Source of the DNA: JANNXY01 sp039795755
GTDB taxonomy: Bacteria; Patescibacteriota; Minisyncoccia; Phycocordibacterales; CAIZIN01
Direction of reading: 5' to 3'
DNA: 11,229 bases
Assembly: GCA_039795755.1 (NCBI GenBank)
Contig: JBDKLF010000027.1
Location: 1-11,229 of the forward strand
This document shows positions 1 to 6,788 of the stretch, in pieces. Every line of letters begins with the position of its first letter. Position 1 is the stretch's first letter. A model generated the notes under the pieces. That model saw only the letters and a list, made by a program, of their open reading frames with translations. It made no database searches and had not been told where the DNA came from. The position numbers were made by a program, and so were the translations under genes.

Positions 1-89
1 ACTACATTGTCTGACCACGGAATAATCCAATAGACATTGAAAACCGTGAACAATACATGAGCAATGAGGGTAAAGATAAGAATCGGCAT
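1..89 (-). CDS. N-terminus of a membrane protein, truncated by the window edge
   Basis: An open frame starts with ATG at 87-89 and runs off the window at position 1, giving 29 complete codons. It begins MPILIFTLIAHVLFTVF and is strongly hydrophobic, with a Trp/Pro turn after it, as expected for a first membrane-spanning segment or an uncleaved signal anchor. No stop interrupts it. There is no clear Shine-Dalgarno sequence before the ATG. It lies about 22 nt downstream of the U-tract of a terminator that ends a structured RNA candidate, so its transcription may depend on readthrough of that terminator. The family cannot be recognised from this fragment. Confidence 0.5.
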   Translation of the reverse strand, partial: MPILIFTLIAHVLFTVFNVYWIIPWSDNV

Positions 90-111
90 TACGTATACTT
101 TATCACAATAC

Positions 112-140
112 AAAATAAAAAACTCTGATCGAAATCAGAG
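112..140 (-). terminator. Intrinsic terminator of the upstream structured RNA
   Basis: Read on the minus strand, CTCTGAT and ATCAGAG form a 7-bp stem around a UUCG-like tetraloop (arms 134-140 and 123-129), followed by TTTTTTATTTT. The stem, tetraloop and T-tract are typical of Rho-independent termination. The 5' arm can alternatively pair with 231-240, described with the RNA. Confidence 0.75.
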
Positions 141-274
141 ACTTTTACGGTTATAGAACGCGCAAACGTAGCCTATAAAAGCCACGTGGGTTTCCGCACG
201 AGAAGGACCAAGGCCCCTCTCAAATATAAGAATCCCTGATGATGTATAAGGTTAATTTGCGCTCCCTATAACCT
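115..274 (-). ncRNA. Structured small RNA or riboswitch-like leader, family not recognised
   Basis: A transcript of about 160 nt is predicted from a promoter at 281-308 to the terminator at 112-140. A long closing helix pairs 266-273 with 149-156 (GGTTATAG/CTATAACC). After a small internal loop it continues with a GCGCAAA/TTTGCGC helix. Inside are a 10-bp hairpin (GAGAGGGGCC with GGTCCTTCTC) and a GTGC-GG/CC-CAC hairpin near 181-200. Two pairs of the first hairpin are G.U on the minus strand and would be A.C on the plus strand, so the RNA is probably minus. The segment AUCAGGGAUU (231-240) can form ten pairs, two of them G.U, with the terminator's 5' arm (134-143). This would make a candidate antiterminator. 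It could be a stand-alone RNA such as 6S or a leader controlling the membrane gene beginning at 89. I saw no tmRNA, RNase P or SRP core motif. Confidence 0.55.
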
Positions 275-280
275 GGAATC

Positions 281-308
281 ATTATAGCTACTCTAGCTTA
301 TCGCGCAA
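281..308 (-). promoter_or_regulatory. Sigma70-like promoter of the structured RNA
   Basis: On the minus strand the -35 is TTGCGC (303-308) and the -10 is a perfect TATAAT (281-286), separated by 16 nt. The expected start is at about 274, the first base of the RNA's closing helix, and this agreement supports the promoter. Confidence 0.75.
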
Positions 309-342
309 CGGATAAAATAACTCCTCGCTAAGCTCTTTTTTT
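295..342 (+). terminator. Possible plus-strand terminator, purpose unclear
   Basis: AGCTTA (295-300) pairs with TAAGCT (329-334), and GCG (303-305) pairs with CGC (326-328) across a two-base bulge. The stem is followed by C and seven Ts. It resembles a plus-strand terminator, but no plus-strand gene lies before it. It overlaps the -35 of the minus-strand RNA promoter. It may be fortuitous, or it may block antisense transcription into ndk. Confidence 0.3.
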
Positions 343-364
343 GACTTATCCACTTGCCCTGCTT

Positions 365-967
365 CTAGAAAATATCACCAATCTCCTTTGCATACAGAAT
401 CCCTTCACGATGATGCTTATAGGGTACCAATTCAGCATCTGAGAACCAGTGCCTGATCTCGTCTTCAGCTTCCTTTGGTGATCCAGAAGCGTGTACAAGG
501 TTACGTATTGAGCGCTCATCCATATCGGTCATCTGATATGAATCAAGGAGATAATCCCCTCGTATTGATCCTATAGGAGACGTGAGAGGCTCTGTACCAC
601 CAGTTACCTTGCGAACAATCTGTACGGCATGAGCACCTTCCCAAACCATAGCGATCACCGGACCTGAAGTCATGTACTTTGCCAATCTTTTCAAGAGAAT
701 ACTGGTTACTTCCATAGGGTCATTGATTGGCGGAACGAGGCCTTTGTCGACATAGCCTTTAATCGTCTTTTCGCCCGTAATACGTCGCCATTCTGGATCA
801 AGTGTATAATGCTGCTCAATAAATTCACCAGTAACCTTGAGCATTTTGAGTCCAATCAACTTGAGCCCTGTTCGCTCATAACGCTGAATAATTTCTCCCA
901 TAAGCGCACGCTGTACCCCATCAGGCTTAATCACCACTAATGTTCGTTCGTGTTTTGGATGTTGCAT
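365..967 (-). CDS. ndk: Nucleoside diphosphate kinase with lineage-specific insertions
   Basis: The enzyme transfers the gamma-phosphate of ATP to nucleoside diphosphates through a phosphohistidine, balancing cytosolic NTP and dNTP pools. The N-terminus (ERTLVVIKPDGVQR, residues 7-20) is the canonical first strand with the active-site Lys. YMTSGPVIAMVWEG (98-111) and IGSIRGDY (132-139) are further family signatures. The catalytic His is H159 in NLVHASGSPKEAEDEI. The protein has 200 residues against about 140-150 in typical bacterial enzymes. Roughly 30-35 extra residues lie between about 55 and 92, about ten just before the active-site His, and a short tail at the C-terminus. The ATG lies 6 nt after a TATAAT box, so the message may be leaderless. 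The ATPase gene upstream ends 14 nt before this start. No convincing terminator follows. Confidence 0.95.
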   Translation of the reverse strand: MQHPKHERTLVVIKPDGVQRALMGEIIQRYERTGLKLIGLKMLKVTGEFIEQHYTLDPEWRRITGEKTIKGYVDKGLVPPINDPMEVTSILLKRLAKYMTSGPVIAMVWEGAHAVQIVRKVTGGTEPLTSPIGSIRGDYLLDSYQMTDMDERSIRNLVHASGSPKEAEDEIRHWFSDAELVPYKHHREGILYAKEIGDIF

Positions 968-973
968 ATACTG

Positions 974-979
974 ATTATA
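974..979 (-). promoter_or_regulatory. -10 box for ndk, probably leaderless
   Basis: A perfect TATAAT (minus strand) sits 6 nt before the ndk ATG, placing the transcription start at or next to the initiation codon. It overlaps the end of the ATPase gene region. The -35 match at about 997-1002 is weak (TCCCCA). Confidence 0.55.
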
Positions 980-981
980 AT

Positions 982-3708
982 CTAAATTACTGGCTTTGGG
1001 GAAATATCAGGCTTTTGATATTTCTTCATGATTTCTGCTTCTACTTCTGCTCTATCACGGCCATAAGTGAGATAAGAAAGTTCTTTCAACTTATCGATAA
1101 TATCTCGATTACCTGCAGGTGGGAACTGTTCTTCTACGTTGAATGGCGCAGTTGGCTTACCATTCGAGAGAATTTTCATATAACAATTCAAGTTCTCGAT
1201 ATTCATAATATCCTTTGCAGCAAATGACGGTGCTAATTGCTTCTCAAGGAATTCTGCATCATCAACTCCCACGCGGAATATAGCGAGGTTACCCACGTTT
1301 CCAAATACCGCATTCTTAATTCCTTCATCGAGCTGTGCGATATATTGATGCGCCATGTGCAATGAGAGTTTGTACTTTCGTGCTTCGGCAAGAATAGTTG
1401 AAATAGAATCAGTGGTGAAGTTCTGGAACTCATCAATATAGAGATAAAATGGCGGTAGATCAGCCTTACCAAATGAATCCACACGAGACAATGCTGCCAT
1501 GGTGAACTTACCAATGAGGATCAATCCGATGAGATTAGAATTGATATCACCCAATCTTCCCTTGGCGAGATTCACCAGGAGAATTTTCTTCTGATCCATA
1601 ATCTCTCGGAAGTTCAGGGTTGAATTCTCTTGAGCAATCACCGGTCGCATATAATCATTCGACAAGAACACATCGAACTTGTTGGTGATGTATTGAACAT
1701 AGTTTGCAAGTCCTTGATCTCCTGTTGTCTTCTCGGCATTGGTCCAGAATTGTGCAATCAATGGATTCTTACACATCGAGAGCTTGAATTGACGATATGA
1801 CTTATCAGAGAGTACTCGTGCAATATCAATCAAGGTATTTCCTGATTCAGGATGTTCCATCACTAATCCTGCAGAGTTACGGAAATATTGCTCGAATGCA
1901 GGTCCCATTGATTCAGGAGTTGCACCATAGAGCTTCTTGAAAATACTCATGAGCTCATTGATCACAAAGGTCTTCTGCTCAGGGAAACGTGTATCGAACT
2001 CGAGAAAGTTCAATCCCAACGGTCGATCGAGATGTGATGGATCGAAGTAAATGACATCCTTGTATCGCTCAGGAGGAATACGAGAGAGAATATCCTGAAC
2101 ATCAGATCCGTGTGGATCGATGAAACAGACTCCTTCCCCATTCTTGATATCTTGATCAATCATATTACGGAGCAAGGTAGACTTACCTGTTCCTGTCTGA
2201 CCGATCACATAGAAATGTCGTAGACGATCTGCTGGTGACATGTAAATATTCTTCTGGAGATTTTGATGTTTGTTCACTCCGAGGAAAATTCCTGATTCTG
2301 GCAGATCAAGTGGCGCAGGTGCAGTCACTGCCTTTGAAGTACGTAGTTGCGGAGCCTCCGCAACTACTCCTTGAGGGAAATGAAAGAGCGATGCAAGCTC
2401 TTTGAAATTAACTGGCATTTCCTCTTTATCACTCCATGATCTGAATGAATATTCATTAAAGAATGTAGCTGCTTTTGGACCTTCATGTAGCGTAAATGAA
2501 ATCTTATTACCCGTGGCAAGCTCGAATTGATTGAATGCAGACTGGATTTCGTGAAGCATGTCTTTAGCACGAACAGCATTGTGTGCTGAGACTACAATAC
2601 GCATATTGATAGAAGCAATTTGAGCCTCAATCTTTTTCTTGAAATGTTCGAGTACAATATCATCAATCGGCTTTGGTTCATCCTTCTTATCTTCTTTCTT
2701 GAAGAAAATATCCTTGAATTCTTTAAAGATCACTTCACTCATTCCTGTATCACCGATAGCGTCCTTCACTTTCTTTCCTTTATGAATTTCATCAATTGCT
2801 TTCTTGTAGGTCTTTACATAATCTTCTGTTGCGGGACGAATCACGAATTGTATTGCAGCACCTTCATCGTTTTTATCAATTTTTGAAAATGCATTAAGAA
2901 GCACTGAGAGCGGATCTGCGTCAAATGTCTCGTACGTACGAAGTGGATAGATAGGATTCTTTGCAAATGAAGCAGTCGCACCAATTGCAACTCCTTCTGA
3001 ACTGAATACATTGTAGTCATTCTTGGTAACCGTGAGCTTGGCATGCGGGAACATTGATACCACCTGCTTCTCGAACAATCCTCGTCGCTCATCAGGGACT
3101 GCAGCATAAAATACAAATTCCTCACTTCCATGAGAATTAGCAAGCTCAAGAGAGAACGCATCGGTGTGCTTTCCTCCCACCGAGAGCATACCAGCATAGA
3201 ATTGCTCCATTACTGATACGAGTTCTTTGAGTGATTTACGTTCCCCTTCTTCATTAATATTGGGAAGTGCAACTTCATAGAGTGTCTTGGAGAGAACTTT
3301 CTCGAGGTCAGATCCATGTTTCAATCCTTTGACTTCATACCCTTCCTTGATGAACTCTACCAAGAATCGATGGAAATCATCTTCGAGATGTGGATTCTTC
3401 ATGCCTGCAAGAACTGAAAGTGCATTCTTGATACCGTGTTCATGCAGTACATGAATAAGCTCAGCAATCTGACTATCATGTTGCTCTGGTAATAGATCGA
3501 GGGTAATTGCTCCCACCTCTTGAGCACTCATTGCGTACTGATCATGCAAGACCTCTGTAGCAGGAGTCTCTTGATACACATCAACAGTTGCATGAGCGAT
3601 TACCTCTCGCTCAGGTGTACCACCTGATTTCTCTATTTTATACTCTTGCTCAGCAACTTTTGAACGCAAGTAATGTAATTCTTCTTCAAGGGAACCAAAC
3701 TTTTCCAT
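982..3708 (-). CDS. VirD4/TraG/HerA-like AAA+ ATPase (putative T4SS-type coupling or translocase protein)
   Basis: This 908-aa protein has a P-loop motor in its C-terminal half. Walker A is GQTGTGKST at residues 503-511, with K509 contacting phosphate. Walker B is LYIDEFQNF with D759/E760. It is followed by a motif-III-like HMAHQYIAQL and a conserved region GNVGNLAIFRVG. These match FtsK/HerA-superfamily pumps of the VirD4/TraG/DUF87 type, hexameric motors that move DNA or protein. The first ~30 residues look like a coiled coil, and the next ~450 form a large alpha/beta region I cannot place with certainty. No transmembrane segment is evident, unlike classic VirD4 proteins, so membrane attachment would need a partner. 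The start is set by an extended -10 promoter 6 nt before the ATG. Genes before it encode an acidic protein and a coiled-coil protein, plausible partners. The substrate is unknown. Confidence 0.85.
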   Translation of the reverse strand: MEKFGSLEEELHYLRSKVAEQEYKIEKSGGTPEREVIAHATVDVYQETPATEVLHDQYAMSAQEVGAITLDLLPEQHDSQIAELIHVLHEHGIKNALSVLAGMKNPHLEDDFHRFLVEFIKEGYEVKGLKHGSDLEKVLSKTLYEVALPNINEEGERKSLKELVSVMEQFYAGMLSVGGKHTDAFSLELANSHGSEEFVFYAAVPDERRGLFEKQVVSMFPHAKLTVTKNDYNVFSSEGVAIGATASFAKNPIYPLRTYETFDADPLSVLLNAFSKIDKNDEGAAIQFVIRPATEDYVKTYKKAIDEIHKGKKVKDAIGDTGMSEVIFKEFKDIFFKKEDKKDEPKPIDDIVLEHFKKKIEAQIASINMRIVVSAHNAVRAKDMLHEIQSAFNQFELATGNKISFTLHEGPKAATFFNEYSFRSWSDKEEMPVNFKELASLFHFPQGVVAEAPQLRTSKAVTAPAPLDLPESGIFLGVNKHQNLQKNIYMSPADRLRHFYVIGQTGTGKSTLLRNMIDQDIKNGEGVCFIDPHGSDVQDILSRIPPERYKDVIYFDPSHLDRPLGLNFLEFDTRFPEQKTFVINELMSIFKKLYGATPESMGPAFEQYFRNSAGLVMEHPESGNTLIDIARVLSDKSYRQFKLSMCKNPLIAQFWTNAEKTTGDQGLANYVQYITNKFDVFLSNDYMRPVIAQENSTLNFREIMDQKKILLVNLAKGRLGDINSNLIGLILIGKFTMAALSRVDSFGKADLPPFYLYIDEFQNFTTDSISTILAEARKYKLSLHMAHQYIAQLDEGIKNAVFGNVGNLAIFRVGVDDAEFLEKQLAPSFAAKDIMNIENLNCYMKILSNGKPTAPFNVEEQFPPAGNRDIIDKLKELSYLTYGRDRAEVEAEIMKKYQKPDISPKPVI

Positions 3709-3714
3709 GAAGAA

Positions 3715-3743
3715 ATTATAACACTCTATTCACCTCTCCCCAA
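3715..3743 (-). promoter_or_regulatory. Extended -10 promoter of the ATPase gene, probably leaderless
   Basis: On the minus strand, TTGGGG (3738-3743), a 17-nt spacer and TGT-TATAAT (-10 at 3715-3720) precede the ATG by 6 nt. The spacing is ideal and the TGn extension compensates for the weak -35. No ribosome-binding site fits in the remaining leader. Confidence 0.65.
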
Positions 3744-3757
3744 CTCTTGAATGAGAA

Positions 3758-4006
3758 CTACTTTGTTATATCTTCAGAATCATCTTCTTCTTTTGGTGCG
3801 AATTCCAATATCGCTTCGTTGAGATCATCATCAAGCTTTTCTTCAGGATCTATTTCCCCCTCTTCAACAGGCTCCTCATCTGGAACATCAATTTCAAGCT
3901 CCACTGCATCAGCAATGCTTTCAGCCTTCTTGCTCATTTCAATAAGCTCGTCCAGCTTCTTATCAAGAGTCTCAATATCGTCTTTTGCTTGTTGTTCATC
4001 TATCAT
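3758..4006 (-). CDS. Small highly acidic protein, unknown function
   Basis: This 82-aa protein has no recognised family. Residues 1-35 (KDDIETLDKKLDELIEMSKKAES and on) look like an amphipathic helix or short coiled coil. The rest is dominated by Asp and Glu, for example VPDEEPVEEGEIDPEEKLDDD, and is probably disordered. Its ATG overlaps the stop codon of the preceding coiled-coil gene (ATGA, 4003-4006), so the two are translationally coupled and likely produced in a fixed ratio. It is followed after 49 bp by the ATPase gene, which has its own promoter. An acidic tail next to a DNA-pump-like ATPase could be an adaptor or regulator, but that is inference. The ATGA overlap and non-random composition argue that the gene is real. 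Confidence 0.75.
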   Translation of the reverse strand: MIDEQQAKDDIETLDKKLDELIEMSKKAESIADAVELEIDVPDEEPVEEGEIDPEEKLDDDLNEAILEFAPKEEDDSEDITK

Positions 4007-5316
4007 AATGATTTTGATTTCTTATATGTTGCAAGGTTTGCAAGCGCTTCTTTATAGATTTTTAAAGTTGCCCTATCGAGAGTGAACATTTTCTTATCTC
4101 TCATATGCAAGAAATCCTGATATGTTTCCCATATAAGTCCCGCACCGACAGAATCCTCCCTCACATGATCAAGATCGATAAGTGTCGCACCAATAACCTC
4201 TTTCTCAACTTGCGCAGGATCGATATTTCGATTTGCAATTAAGTCAGTAATTCGCTTTTCAATGGCCTCAATCGTTTCTACTTTCAAATCAAATGCTTCA
4301 ACAACTGGCTCTGCAGAATCTAATTGAGAAGATTCAACTCCAGGAACTTCACTTGTTTCAGTGTGCACTTCTTCGCTAGTTTCGATTGGAGACGTTTCTG
4401 TCGGAACAAGACCGTATTTTGCCTTCATATCTTTATACTTCCCTGTCTTTCTCTCGATCTTTTGAATCTTGTTATCAAGTTTTGTCTTGGCATTCTGGAG
4501 CTTGGTTGCTGTTTTCTTGAGCCCAGCAAGCTTCGATTCCATCACTTTCATTTTCTCTTTAATACCATCTGCAACACCTTTGTCTTTAAAGGTCGCAAGG
4601 GCATCCTTATATTGTGCGAGCTTACCTTCTGCATCCTCAACACCTGAAGTTATATCCTTGATGCTTTGTTCCAAAATACTTCGGTTTTCGATTTTACTTG
4701 CATAATCATACTTACCTTCAATCTTCTCAATTTTCCCATCAATTCTTGCAGCAAAAGAGTTTTTTGCTTCTGCAATATTTTCTTTGAAACGCCCAATTGC
4801 ACCTTCTGCGCGAGCACGCTTCTCTGAGCTTGCGTTGATTTTGGCACCCAACTCACCGTCTTTCTTGTCGAACACTGCTTTTTTGTCTAACTTACCCCTA
4901 TTGAGAACCTCTACGAGATCAGGATCAGTGTACTGAGCAATCTTAGTATCAAAAAGACCCATTTCTCTTTGAGCATTATTCTGCACCTCTGTACGTTCTT
5001 GATTGAGTGATTTCTCAGCAGCTTCAGCTCTCGCTATTTCTCTTTCCCTTTTTGAAATAAGACTATTATTCGCATCAAGTGTAGTCACAGCTTTCCACTT
5101 GTCTACAGTGTTGAGTTTGATAGTATCAACTACGTCGTCTTTCCATTCTTTTGCAACAGTAGTAATTTTTTCCCAACGACTCTGAAGCCACGTACCCGCA
5201 TCTTTTAATTTTTCTTTAAATTTTTCAGCAAGTGATGGACCATTTTCCTCAGCAATCTCAACTTCAGGAATAGCAGGAGCACCAGCCACTGCCATATTTT
5301 TCATACTCATGTTCAT
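4003..5316 (-). CDS. Lys/Glu-rich coiled-coil protein, unknown function
   Basis: This 437-aa protein has no recognised family. After a short N-terminal segment, residues 28-62 look like amphipathic helix with several Trp. Residues about 85-120 and 150-300 are rich in Lys, Glu and Ala with heptad-like spacing, typical of long coiled coils. Residues 305-338 form a Thr/Ser/Glu/Pro linker (repeated TSE/ETSE motifs), followed by a compact helical C-terminal domain (345-437). There is no signal peptide or membrane helix, so it is probably cytosolic. Several in-frame ATGs crowd the start (MNMSMKNM). I keep the first because a -10 box lies exactly 6 nt upstream. It overlaps the next gene by ATGA. Its neighbours suggest a scaffold or partner for the VirD4/HerA-like ATPase, which is inference. 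Confidence 0.8.
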   Translation of the reverse strand: MNMSMKNMAVAGAPAIPEVEIAEENGPSLAEKFKEKLKDAGTWLQSRWEKITTVAKEWKDDVVDTIKLNTVDKWKAVTTLDANNSLISKREREIARAEAAEKSLNQERTEVQNNAQREMGLFDTKIAQYTDPDLVEVLNRGKLDKKAVFDKKDGELGAKINASSEKRARAEGAIGRFKENIAEAKNSFAARIDGKIEKIEGKYDYASKIENRSILEQSIKDITSGVEDAEGKLAQYKDALATFKDKGVADGIKEKMKVMESKLAGLKKTATKLQNAKTKLDNKIQKIERKTGKYKDMKAKYGLVPTETSPIETSEEVHTETSEVPGVESSQLDSAEPVVEAFDLKVETIEAIEKRITDLIANRNIDPAQVEKEVIGATLIDLDHVREDSVGAGLIWETYQDFLHMRDKKMFTLDRATLKIYKEALANLATYKKSKSL

Positions 5317-5322
5317 GCTATT

Positions 5323-5328
5323 AGTATA
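5323..5328 (-). promoter_or_regulatory. Extended -10 box for the coiled-coil gene
   Basis: TGC-TATACT on the minus strand lies 6 nt before the first ATG, just after the map stop codon. The -35 is poor (TGGTGA at 17 nt). The same -10/N6/ATG layout occurs before the ATPase and ndk genes, which supports a leaderless start. Confidence 0.5.
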
Positions 5329-5337
5329 GCAATGTTT

Positions 5338-6108
5338 CTATTTCGTCACCACAATTGGATCTCCATCAGTAATTACCACTGTATGCTCGAATTGAGCAGA
5401 GAGTGATCCATCAGCAGTACGATAGGTATATCCATCAGCATCGAGTTTCACTTGAGAAGTTCCGAGGGTAAACATCGGTTCAATCGCAAGCACCATGCCT
5501 GCCTTGAGCTTAGGACCTTCACCTGGATTACCAAAGTTCGGAACATATGGTTCTTCATGAACACCATGCCCTACTCCATGACCACAGAGATCATCTGCAA
5601 TCTCAAATCCATACTCATCTGCAACTTTGCTGATTGCATTACCAATATGTCCAATAGTATTTCCCACACGAGCCTGATCAATTCCTGCTTGCAATGCTTC
5701 TTTGGTTGCTTTTACCAAGTCCTTGGTCTTTGTGTCAGCTTTGCCACCTACAATCACTGTTACCGCACCATCAACAAACATACCATCATGTACGAGTCCG
5801 GTATCAATCTTTACCACATCACCTGCTTTGAGATCTCGAGGGTGTTCATTGGGAATCCCGTGTACAATTTCATCATTGATTGAGAGACAGAGTGCGGCAG
5901 GATATGCACGCTTTGCTCCATGTGGGGTGAAATTAAGGAATGATGGTGTATCACCAAATGCTGCGATCATCTCTCTGGTTTTGTCTTCGAGTGCCTGTGT
6001 TGAGACACCAGGAAGAGCCATTGCAACAAGCGCATCAATGATCTCCTTGTGATGCTTCCCACCTACTTTGAGTGCTTCTATTTCTTTTGCTGATTTGATA
6101 GTAATCAT
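5338..6108 (-). CDS. map: Methionine aminopeptidase type I
   Basis: A cytosolic metalloenzyme that removes the initiator Met from nascent proteins with small second residues. All five metal ligands are present: D102 (KIDTG), D113 (FVDGA), H177 (CGHGVGHG), E210 (AIEPM) and E241 (AQFEHT). The substrate-binding His residues H83 (NDEIVHGIP) and H184 (VHEEP) are also present. Length (256 aa) is normal for the bare catalytic domain without a zinc-finger extension. I chose the ATG at 6108 over an in-frame GTG at 6117 because the AAGGTG ribosome-binding site lies 6 nt before that ATG and would overlap the GTG. It follows adk by 24 nt, the usual spc-operon partner order secY-adk-map, but infA and rpmJ do not follow. 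Confidence 0.95.
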   Translation of the reverse strand: MITIKSAKEIEALKVGGKHHKEIIDALVAMALPGVSTQALEDKTREMIAAFGDTPSFLNFTPHGAKRAYPAALCLSINDEIVHGIPNEHPRDLKAGDVVKIDTGLVHDGMFVDGAVTVIVGGKADTKTKDLVKATKEALQAGIDQARVGNTIGHIGNAISKVADEYGFEIADDLCGHGVGHGVHEEPYVPNFGNPGEGPKLKAGMVLAIEPMFTLGTSQVKLDADGYTYRTADGSLSAQFEHTVVITDGDPIVVTK

Positions 6109-6114
6109 TACAAA

Positions 6115-6120
6115 CACCTT
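6115..6120 (-). promoter_or_regulatory. Shine-Dalgarno sequence that decides the map start
   Basis: AAGGTG on the minus strand, 6 nt before ATG at 6106-6108. It is the only well-placed Shine-Dalgarno-like site I found among the larger genes here. Confidence 0.55.
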
Positions 6121-6132
6121 ACCATATTATTC

Positions 6133-6717
6133 CTATATACCAAGCTCCTTTACAATATCTGCATGTACCTGCTCAATAGTCTGTTCTCCGTTGATTCCTA
6201 CGAAGTGATAATATGTATTATGCTTCATGTACTCAACTGTATCTGCAACATCTTTGTCGAACCATTTCATACGGCGTTCGATTGACTCCTTTGCATCATC
6301 AGCTCTTCCTCTGCCATACAATCGTTCCATTGCCCACGCTTCAGACACATCGAGGAATATAACAGTCGGACGCTCAACTCCATAGAACTTTAGTGCTGAC
6401 TCGAGAATCTTTGCTTCTGACATACGGCGTGGCATACCATCGAATAACAAATGTTCCTTACCGGTGAAGTTTTTAACTAACAAATCTGACCAAATCCATA
6501 CTGAGAGAAATGATGGCTGCAATCCTCCTGTCTGTGCAATTTCCTTTGAGACACGAGCCGCACACGAATCACCCTCGATAAATTCTCGAAATGCCTTACC
6601 GGTCTCGAGATGAAGCACCGGATGTTCTGCGGTCTTGAGACGTTCAATGAGCAACTGTATCTGTGTTCCCTTGCCTGCACCAGATCGTCCGATAAATATG
6701 TATGTATGAGGTTTCAT
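6133..6717 (-). CDS. adk: Adenylate kinase, divergent
   Basis: It interconverts 2 ADP and ATP + AMP in the cytosol. The P-loop is GRSGAGKGT at residues 10-18 (usual form GPPGAGKGT). The AMP-binding/NMP signature appears as FDGMPRR (92-98, usual DGFPR), and the lid arginine region as RGRADD (136-141) followed by ERRMKWF. At 194 aa with a short lid it belongs to the short-form adenylate or related NMP kinases, and no zinc-binding Cys set is visible in the lid. The gene order secY-adk-map supports adenylate kinase over UMP/CMP kinase. The substitutions in the P-loop and NMP motif leave substrate specificity slightly uncertain. It has its own promoter and is separated from secY by a terminator. 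Confidence 0.87.
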   Translation of the reverse strand: MKPHTYIFIGRSGAGKGTQIQLLIERLKTAEHPVLHLETGKAFREFIEGDSCAARVSKEIAQTGGLQPSFLSVWIWSDLLVKNFTGKEHLLFDGMPRRMSEAKILESALKFYGVERPTVIFLDVSEAWAMERLYGRGRADDAKESIERRMKWFDKDVADTVEYMKHNTYYHFVGINGEQTIEQVHADIVKELGI

Positions 6718-6724
6718 ATTTATA

Positions 6725-6730
6725 ATTATA
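6725..6730 (-). promoter_or_regulatory. Extended -10 promoter of adk-map
   Basis: TGT-TATAAT on the minus strand lies 7 nt before the adk ATG, so the transcript would begin at or beside the start codon. The region where a -35 would sit lies within the secY terminator stem and has no match to TTGACA, so recognition would rest on the TGn extension. Confidence 0.6.
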
Positions 6731-6734
6731 ACAG

Positions 6735-6775
6735 ATAAAATAAAAACCTCCTTTTAGTAAGGAGGTTTTTATTTT
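6735..6775 (-). terminator. Bidirectional terminator after secY
   Basis: A perfect 12-bp stem (6742-6753 with 6759-6770; core CCTCCTT/AAGGAGG) has a 5-nt loop. It is flanked by A-rich and T-rich runs, so it works on both strands. It closes the ribosomal protein-secY operon 14 nt after the secY stop codon. Confidence 0.85.
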
Positions 6776-6788
6776 GATATAAGATATT

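Noticed and set aside
220..250. CTGATGAT on the plus strand as a hammerhead ribozyme or fluoride riboswitch core
   Set aside because: The other conserved blocks (GAAA for hammerhead, the paired and pseudoknot segments for fluoride) are absent, and no plus-strand gene follows.
4003..4005. Alternative genetic code with TGA as glycine
   Set aside because: TGA ends the coiled-coil gene exactly at an ATGA overlap with the next start, and no conserved protein here has internal TGA codons.
3747..4085. Serine-rich open frame on the plus strand
   Set aside because: It is the antisense image of the acidic protein's Asp/Glu codons and has no independent evidence.
6109..6117. GTG at 6117 as the start of map
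   Set aside because: It would fall within the AAGGTG ribosome-binding site that is ideally spaced for the ATG at 6108.
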